From Melieria omissa (Eukaryota; Arthropoda; Insecta; Diptera; Ulidiidae), in the NCBI GenBank assembly GCA_963971225.1, contig OZ020267.1:3224001-3288000 (forward strand): a stretch of 64,000 nt of DNA. The letters are read 5' to 3'. Each line of letters opens with the position of its first letter. Positions within the stretch are counted from its first letter, which is position 1. The notes under the pieces were generated by a model. It was not told the origin of the DNA, did not search any database, and was given only the letters and a program-made list of their open reading frames with translations. Below are positions 57,007-64,000 of this stretch, piece after piece. Made by a program: the position numbers and the translations under genes.

Positions 57007-57772
57007 ATGGCATTCAAAGTAAGACACATGGAACAAGAAAAATTGGGCTGAGAATTAAACATTTATTTATGGTTTTGCTTTTCAGAGTTTCGTGTTTGCA
57101 ACATATCTCGCTGTTGTTGTTGGAGCAGCACTTGTGGCTGCCGCTGCCGAGCAAAGTTTTGAGGAATACGATTCGCATCCGAGTTACAGCTTCAATTATG
57201 ACGTGCAGGACGCAATCACCGGAGACGTCAAGTCCCAGTCCGAGCAGCGTGACGGCGACGTTGTGCAGGGCCAATACGCGCTGAACGACGCTGACGGCTA
57301 TCGTCGCATTGTGGACTATACGGCCGATGCGGTAAACGGTTTCAAGGCGGTGGTACATCGTGAACCGTTAGACTCGGCACTAACCAAGTCATTGGCCCCG
57401 ACACCGGTAGCAGCTCAAATATTGGCGCAACCCAAAGCGACAGTTGTGTCTTCAGCGCCAGCGCCAGCACCAGCGACTGCACAGCCCAAACCCATCAAAG
57501 ACCAGACGGTGCTCAAGGCGTACGCTCAACCCGCCGCTTATATTCGTGCGTACGCCGCTCCCACTCTGGTGCATCATGCGCCCGCTCACACCGTAATCCA
57601 TGCCTCTCCAGCGGTGCACCTGTCGCCGGCCGCTCACTACCTTCATGCCGCCCCGACCACCACACTGCTGAAGTCGACGCCCACCGTGATTACCCACCAC
57701 GCCATCCAGGAGCATCATCCGGCAGTGGTTAAGACATCTTTCTCGGCACCGCATGTCTCATATGTTTATTAA
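57007..57772 (+). CDS. RR-2 cuticle protein, Ccp84A-like (232 aa)
   Basis: A secreted structural protein of hard cuticle; its Rebers-Riddiford domain binds chitin. Exon 1 is 57007-57018 (MAFK), the intron 57019-57085 (GTAAGA...TTTTCAG), exon 2 57086-57772. The signal peptide covers about residues 1-24 (SFVFATYLAVVVGAALVAAA), cleaved near AAA/EQS. The RR-2 domain spans residues 31-94: YSFNYDVQDAITGDVKSQSE, then GQYALNDADGYRRIVDYTAD and NGFKAVVHREP. The C-terminal half is Ala/Pro/His-rich with AYA and HHA motifs and ends VKTSFSAPHVSYVY, the family tail. Poly(A) signal AATAAA at 57821. The partner gene at 61820 has the same layout; in Drosophila this group sits beside labial. Confidence 0.95.
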
Positions 57773-57820
57773 AGGATCCGTTACACTGCCTTATGAATTG
57801 TTACTGATTTTTTATGCTCA

Positions 57821-57826
57821 AATAAA
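57821..57826 (+). terminator. Poly(A) signal of cuticle gene 1
   Basis: AATAAA 49 bases after the stop codon, followed by a T-rich stretch near 57860. Confidence 0.7.
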
Positions 57827-58807
57827 CAAAACTAATTAACTGCTGCAAAATACGAGTCTGTTTTTCAATTGATAAAATATTTTTAATGGTATTGCTTATT
57901 GAAACTTTTAAAAGTTTAGTTAGGCGGTCGAAATTGTGGAAATGAATGTCAATATGCTAACCACAATGAGTGAACAATAAATAAACCTTTAAATGTAGAT
58001 CTTAATGGTCCTTGTCCTGAGATCTTTGGAGTTGTTTACGTTTCGTCGCGGAGCGGGGGAACTAAATAGCACGGGTTCGGTTCGGGTTTTTGGGTATTTA
58101 TTGGCAAATGTATGAATAACGACTGACAAAGAGTACATGAAATACTGAACGAGTCAGACGGCCGAATACGGGGAGCATAAATAGGGGGAACATCAGTACA
58201 AGAGGACAAGGAAAGGAAGGGATTAGAGGTGGGATCGACAGATCACTGAACAATCACAGCACACATTTAGCCAGGAGTTATAGGTGTTTATTAGATGAAC
58301 AAGAAAATGAATGAATTGTATTATCTTGGATAACACTCATCTGGAATCTCAAGGTCCTGCATCTACATAACTTGCTAAGTGAGATAAGAACAACACCTAA
58401 TAACCAAAAACAAGTTAACGTTTTTCCTCTGATTTCAAACTAATTTGCTTACACCTTGAATCTAGAATAGCGGAATAACACTACGAAAAACACGCCTTTC
58501 ATTTCCGCCTACTTTCTATTTAAATACTTTCCAGCATAAAAATTATTAATAAACCAAATTTAAATTTAAAATTAAATTTAAATGTAAGATTTTGACCAGA
58601 ACAGTACCAGAACAACCAAATGGGTTAATGTAATGGGTTGGAAGCGAGCTCGGCAAATCCATTTCAAAATGTTGTTATTTCATAAATACTTAATTCTTAA
58701 ATGGAAACCCTGCTTAGTAGTTCATGGGATATAGTAAACGGCTTAATGGTGTAACGGTATATTTACAAAAAGTTCGTCACGATATCTTTACTCTTTATGC
58801 AAACCAG
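57827..58807. other. Intergenic, possible LTR-like fragment
   Basis: No gene. About 58020-58400 has a distinct composition; on the minus strand it contains CCAATAAATACCCAAAAACC preceded by pyrimidine-rich sequence. This resembles the U3/R region of a solo LTR, but I found no TG...CA ends or target duplication. The rest is AT-rich. Confidence 0.3.
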
Positions 58808-59427
58808 CCACTGGCACACAGGATTTCATTTTAGGGTATTGTGCGTACAAATTTTGAGCACAATACCATTTGAAACCATAGTTATTAGTAGTGTCCCACC
58901 GAATATTCGGTTTCGGCCCAAATAAGTGGTTTCGGTTTCAAGTTCGGCTGAAAAATTCACGAAAAAAACGGCCGAAACTGAACTTTCTAGATTTTTTACA
59001 GTGAAAGGAGTAGAAAATCTCCTCCTGAAAGGAAGAGTAATTTAGATGCCACCAATGTTAATAAACTTTTTTTAGCATATAACATTAAATTATTTAATCT
59101 TGAATATTAGCGAGTAAGGTACGAAAGGGTAATTGTTTATGTTTATGTTTTTAATTCTTTTTATTAATAAGTATTTATTTATGTTATGTTTCTTTGCTTG
59201 TTGTTCAGTTGCTTAAAGTAAAATTCGTTTGTTAAAAAAAAAATACTTTATATGGTGATTTTTATTTCAACTAGAAAGTTTCGGTTTCAACCGAATATAA
59301 AAAAATCCAAACTCGGTTTCGGCGCAAAAAAGTGGTTTCGGTCGGACCCCACTATCCATTAAAATGTTTGCACAGACAGATATTTGGGGGGTTGGACTCT
59401 CCCAAATCCTCATTGTGCGCGCTACTG
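58808..59427. mobile_element. MITE, CAGTGGCGC family, copy c, split by a hAT-like MITE
   Basis: The left part (58808-58888: CACTGGCACACAGGATTTC, ACCATTTGAAACCATAG) and right part (59355-59427: GATATTTGGGGGGTTGG, CTCATTGTGCGCGCTACTG) together match copy b at 52689-52835. They are separated by the element at 58889-59354, which therefore inserted later. Confidence 0.6.
58889..59354. mobile_element. hAT-like MITE, TAGTGTCCGACCGAA family, copy 2
   Basis: Left end TAGTGTCCCACCGAATATTC, right end TTTCGGTCGGACCCCACTA. The interior matches copy 1 at 51490-51973 (TAGATGCCACCA, AATATTAGCGAGTAAG, TATGGTGATTTTTATTTCAA). 466 bp. The 8-bp flanks agree only in part (GTTATTAG and TCCATTAA), so the insertion is older than copy 1 or the edge is altered. 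Confidence 0.75.
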
Positions 59428-61722
59428 GAACTATTCCTGAAACCTTTCCGCAAGATACAAACACCAACAGATATAAACCTTTATACAGTTTCAATGTTAA
59501 ATTCATAAAATTTTGGCTTTGACTTTGACTTTTAAGAAAACCAAAATCTCGACTTGAACTGTCAATGTTCAAGCATGTTTTTTTATGTACCGGATATTGC
59601 GGAATTTTGGTTAAGGTTTGTGTTTGCCCTGAATTTTCTCAACTGCTTCATTCGCATTGCTCGTATGGACAGACATAAAGTCCGATGAAACCAAATTAGC
59701 CGTAAACGAGTGACAATCGCCACTCGTTTAACGGTTGATGAGCGCAATATGCCAATTTGTTTATGGCACATTATGAAAAGTGTAATTCCAGGTGCTGACG
59801 ATTTAATTGTCTTGCTCATCACGCTCGATGCGCGCATAATCACCATCGCCGTCTTCATGATCATCCGTGTGTGTGTTGTGAGCGCCAGCGTCACGGTGCC
59901 GTCAGCGGCGACATGACGCTAAGCGCTGGTAAGCGATCGTAAGTAAGTGCGGACATGAAGTGCGAGTAACTTTTGCTTTTACGACAAGTTGTACGTTGTT
60001 TGGTTTTAATGTCTCATTTGAGTTTTGAGAAAAGAAAAGACAAAAACGAAAATACGAAAAATGACAGGCGAAGGAAATAAAACTAAATTAAATGAGCAAA
60101 ACTGGAAGCTAAGCACAGTGAAATAGGCTTTTAATTTGACCATTTACGGCGAAATAACGTGAAAATGATTTTATAATTAAAAGAGGAACAATTTTTTTTA
60201 AGATTATTAGTAAATACATGAGGAAAGAGCAATGGTTACATTTGTCACTCCATTGTGCAGAGTTCAAAGCTTAGGGACTTTGTGTTGGTATTAGCAAAGC
60301 TTTAATTATAAGTTGATGATTCTGCTGAAGGCCGTGGATATTATTTGTAAATACAGAGCAGTGTTGGAAAAGGTTGTTGACACGTTTGTCAAGCTGGCTA
60401 CGAGCAATAGATCTTAGCAATAAATAAAAACTGACAAATAAGTGTCTTGCAAGGGATGTGGGATGTCAATGTTTGGTGAAAAGAGTAATTAAGAAATTGT
60501 TTTATTAATATTTGTTACCAGAAACACTGAGATAGTAGTTGTTTTCCAAAAAATTTGTTTTATTAAAAAATGTATTTTATAAAACCAAAAATTTAGACAT
60601 ATTGAAAAAATTCTTATGAGTAGAGTATTTGTAATTATTGCCACTATTAACATTTTTTTCGCCAGTTCATAGGTATCAAAGACCCCAAATGATTTCCCCG
60701 GCTACGACGCTGTTTGTATTTATTCCCACGTCAAGCATGTTTTCCGTAACGAATGCCACAATGATTGTCACAAATTAACAAAAACTAATCAGATTTTCGG
60801 TTTCATTTTCATTGGCATGACGACGATTCAATGATCATCGCAAGGTATTCTTGTCGCATTGACATTTGAGTATCTTAGGTGTCAGTAGGAAATACACGGC
60901 GCAGTGGACATATCACACACACACACTCACACACACTATGAACACCTTGGCGGCAATAAAAGCAATAACAAATCAAGTGGAAGTTAAAGTGCTTCTAAGG
61001 GGCAACACTTGGCATGATAACGCAAAACCGAAACCAACATCGAATTTCGATTGCGCATTGCCAATGCGACTCGACGCTGGACGCTGTTATGCATTTACGC
61101 ATGCGCTGCATTGAATATTGCGTCCAATGGTCAGCGCTACTGGTGGCGGTCGCTGACACATTTACATGCACACTAAGCGTTGCCGTTGTAGCTGTACTTG
61201 TTGTTATTGTCGCTGTTGTAGCATTCATAATCACGGGCAGCGCTTGAAGTGCGCGTTTGTGTTTGGCTTAGTTTCTGCCGCTGTCGCGTTTAACCTGTGG
61301 TTAATATCAATTTTAGTGGGTCGAGCCAAAATCGAATTCAGTCGAAAGGCAAAGCATTTTGTCACACGAACACCTCAGCGCAGCGCCGGTGGGTGGGTGA
61401 GGGGATGAATGGGTCGATTGTGCACGTCGCCAGCCTTGGCGACTGCGCTTAAGTTCAGTTTACGTATGCACGCCTGCATGTGCCCGCTCACCTGAGCGCA
61501 CTTGTGCGTTTCGATGCATTTGGCTGTGTGTGTGTGTGAGACTCCCCCCATTCGATTGTCAATGGTCCTCCCTTCGGCCCTCGCCATCCTATCGAATTGA
61601 ACATTAAAGAAGCGTTTCGTGTGTTTTATTGTTGGGTCAGTTAGAGGCACAAGTGAGCGTAGAGCGGCGTCACAATCGATGTCGACGCGCTTTGTTGTCT
61701 CTTGCAACGTTTTGATTATTCG
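59428..61722. other. Intergenic upstream of cuticle gene 2
   Basis: No gene seen. AT-rich to about 60700. CA-rich tract at 60917-60936. Balanced to GC-richer at 61000-61700, where frames on both strands have no family similarity; this should contain the distal control region of the cuticle gene. Confidence 0.35.
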
Positions 61723-61758
61723 TATAAAAGGCCCACTTGGCTGGTGTTCAAATCAGTT
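61723..61758 (+). promoter_or_regulatory. Core promoter of cuticle gene 2
   Basis: TATAAAAG at 61723-61730 and initiator TCAGTT at 61753-61758, 32 bp from TATA to the initiator A. The start codon follows 65 bp later. The layout is almost identical to that of cuticle gene 1. Confidence 0.78.
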
Positions 61759-61819
61759 CAATTCCATTTTCGGTATTTAGAGCAACTAACCACAACAACC
61801 AAAACCAAACTCAACCAAA

Positions 61820-62506
61820 ATGGCATTCAAAGTAAGGATAACCGCTTCCGTCTCGACAAACGCCACAACATTGTCAGTTGCACCGGCACCACAGCCAAGG
61901 ATAATCGACATTGTGTATTAATGATTTTCGGTGCCTCTGACTTTGTTTGTGTGTGTTTGCAGCGAAATTTGCCACATCATCAAAAAATCGTTTTATGTGT
62001 TTGGCTACGATCACTCAACGCCTCATCTCACCTCCTTGTCTTTGCAGTTCATTGTCTTCTTCACCGCCTGCATTGTCGCTGCCAGCGCCGGTGTTATTGC
62101 GCCACTTGCCGCCGCTCCACTGGCTGTCGAGGAATACGACCCTCATCCCCAGTACACCTATGGCTATGACGTGAAGGATGCGCTGTCCGGCGACTCGAAG
62201 ACCGCTGTTGAGACCCGCGATGGCGGTTTCGTTCAGGGCCAGTACTCGCTCAACGACGCCGACGGTTACAGACGCATTGTTGACTACACCTCGGATCCCG
62301 TCAACGGCTTCAACGCTGTCGTGCGCCGCGAACCTTTGGTGGCAGCCGTTGCCGCTGCTCCAGTCGCTGCGCCACTTGTGGCCGCCCCAGCTCCCCTGGC
62401 CTACGCTGCCTCTGCCCCACTTGTGAAAGCCGCCGCACCACTGCTCGCCGGACACGCTCTGGTGAAGACGTCGTTTGCATCGCCCCTCATCTCGTATGCG
62501 TACTAA
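61820..62506 (+). CDS. RR-2 cuticle protein, Ccp84A-like (156 aa)
   Basis: A chitin-binding structural cuticle protein. Exon 1 is 61820-61831 (MAFK), the intron 61832-62047 (GTAAGG...TTTGCAG), exon 2 62048-62506. The signal peptide is about residues 1-18 (FIVFFTACIVAASA). The RR-2 domain at residues 36-100 reads YTYGYDVKDALSGDSKTAVE, then GFVQGQYSLNDADGYRRIVD and NGFNAVVRREP. The tail is Ala/Pro/Val-rich (AAPVAAPLVAAPAP) and ends LVKTSFASPLISYAY. A frame extends upstream of 62048 through the intron, but the family MAFK start, splice signals and signal peptide favour the two-exon model. The shared four-codon exon 1, tail motif and promoter layout show that it is a paralog of the gene at 57007. 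Poly(A) signal at 62561. Confidence 0.95.
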
Positions 62507-62560
62507 GATAGATTTGACTTGCTATTTGCCGTTAGTTGTTACCAATATTAAACAAATATA

Positions 62561-62566
62561 AATAAA
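62561..62566 (+). terminator. Poly(A) signal of cuticle gene 2
   Basis: AATAAA 55 bases after the stop codon. Confidence 0.7.
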
Positions 62567-64000
62567 TACCATGTGATGAAAACAATTTGCAGTATTTTTA
62601 TTGAATTCGTCAGAGCCTTTGAAACTCTGAGGAGCCTTTTTCAGTTTGATTTTATCTCAAATCAAGAGAAGCGCTTGGACATGGCAAAGTCGTAAGGACG
62701 ACAGGTGAATGATGCATGAATGCAATGCCTGTGAATTGTTGGCCAATTGTATGCAAGAATAAGAAATGCTTAGAGTGCTTGCGTCAGCCGCAAGAAATGC
62801 AGTCAGACACACCTCAAAAACAGAGATACACTTGAGATACGCTTACGACTAGAAAATGCTTGTCCTTATTCGACTTTGACACTATTGCATCTGACAGCTG
62901 AATTGCAGGCCACTGTATTTTTTCGATTTCGCTGTCGTTTACGCTTAATCTCACCTTTGCTTAAAAGTGCTCTGAGTCACACTGTATGACTCATTGATTA
63001 GTAAAGCAATTGAAACTTTAAGGCTGCAATTAGTAGACGCTGCCCTAGAAATCTGCTAACCACTACAGACAAATTACAATGGTAACACTTTGAATGGCAA
63101 ATTCTTACTACATCGTACCAGGTTTTCAAGACTTCTCTTTCTCACAAAACATGAGCTGGAATTTTTTTTTTGGTGTAGACACCTAAGCTTTCAAAATGCT
63201 TTTACTGATATAGAAAATATTTAAAAAAAAAGGCAGTAATAACCTTCTGCCTGTCCCTACGAGTCTATTTGACCCCAGGTGGAATTTAAATAACGGTTTA
63301 GTGGTTTTGTGCGCTGGTCTACTGGTGTTATTTAGTGTTAATCGCGCTTACAACCCAATAACAATCGAGAAAAACACTTTTCCGGACATTCCCGTTTTAT
63401 TTTGTGATTTGTGTTACATTACTTCATGTTTTTTCAGTAAATTATATAACCGTTTGGTTGGGGTCATCCTCACCCCAAAGGACAGCGAACGCAATTTTGA
63501 GCAAGTGCCAGACAAAAGGTTAAGTAAACCAAGTCGCTCTTTTAGAAAAGAAAAACAATTCGATTTCGGAGTTTGCACCGTCAGCTGACTCGAAATTCAC
63601 TTTCGATTTCTGCGCAAATCAAGGTTAATAGCGCTTCAAGCAGCACTTTGTAGCCACTCCGGCAGTAGTAGTGACTTGGCGAAAGATGGTCTGTCGGAAT
63701 GGAACCTCGGACATTCTGTCGCTAAAAGTGAAAATCAAAGCGAAACAGTCAAAAACGGGCACTGAAGACTACCGAAGCAAGTCAACCAGCGCACGTAGCG
63801 ATAATGCGAATTGCGCAGACAGCGCCCCACACACCGCTCGGACGCGCCGCATGACGATCGCGCACGTACGAGCAGTGGGGCAGCGCAAGCAGCGACAAGC
63901 ACGCACGGCTACTGCCAGCCAACTGGGCTTGATTGCGGGGCTTTCGACTGCGGCTGCGCGCAGGGCTTTTAGGTTGTAATTGTACTTTTATTAGTTACCG
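62567..64000. other. Right edge: no gene seen
   Basis: Mixed composition. At 63262-63475 TTTGACCCCAGGTGG and GGGGTCATCCTCACCCC sit about 200 bp apart in inverted relation, in the style of the subterminal palindromes of the TTAA MITEs, but I could not find matching ends. The last 300 bases are GC-richer with a frame that resembles no known protein; they may be the upstream region of a further cuticle gene beyond the edge. Confidence 0.3.

Noticed and set aside
61931..62047. Alternative first exon or start for cuticle gene 2 within its intron, using an acceptor-like TTTGCAG ending at 61961
   Set aside because: Using 61962 as acceptor after MAFK would put the 86-bp insert out of frame, and the in-frame upstream extension lacks the family start. 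The 62047 acceptor gives a proper signal peptide.
63671..63979. 102-codon basic frame at the right edge
   Set aside because: No similarity recognised, no splice signals; composition is explained by a GC-rich stretch.

Overview
The window is nuclear DNA of a higher fly (Diptera). Three things support this: a Hox gene (labial) with the insect homeodomain and YKWM motif, RR-2 cuticle-protein genes beside it, and a heavy load of mariner, Tc1, piggyBac-like, hAT-like and I/RTE-type insertions with TA, TTAA or 8-bp target duplications. The pairing of labial with Ccp84A-type cuticle genes matches the labial/Ccp84A end of the Drosophila Antennapedia complex. The rosa-type (DD41D) mariner, a family first described from a Ceratitis species, suggests a tephritid fruit fly, but that is inference. 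Introns are short except one; AT content is high outside a series of GC-richer, ORF-poor islands.

Layout. 1-3.8 kb: two tandem phosphomannose isomerase (Mpi) genes on the minus strand with identical exon architecture. The downstream copy runs off the left edge and carries Lys in place of a zinc-ligand Glu; its second intron holds a foldback element. 4.0-6.5 kb: a MITE, then a near-perfect ~0.8-kb-armed palindrome made of two head-to-head Tc1 3' halves. 7-9.1 kb: a small two-exon candidate gene (plus) and a four-exon Myb/SANT-like regulator (minus), tail to tail. 10.4-13.5 kb: two abutting TTAA-type MITEs and a 5'-deleted mariner.

14.5-45.35 kb: labial on the minus strand. A long first exon (45.35-44.08 kb), a ~28.8-kb intron 1, exon 2 (15.3-14.98 kb), a 125-bp intron inside the homeobox, and exon 3. 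The giant intron alternates GC-richer islands (candidate enhancers) with insertions: an I-type and another non-LTR RNase H remnant, a pogo-type MITE, two rosa mariners in opposite orientations, an 828-bp tandem duplication, a hAT-like element and an almost intact mariner with one stop codon.

45.4-56.9 kb: labial upstream region, with further dispersed repeats, an internally deleted piggyBac-like element that still encodes an acidic N-terminal peptide, and a GC-rich island containing a TGATGGATTA site resembling the Labial/Extradenticle composite site. 56.9-62.6 kb: two plus-strand RR-2 cuticle genes, each with TATA box, initiator, a four-codon first exon (MAFK) and poly(A) signal. The remainder to 64 kb shows no gene that I can support.
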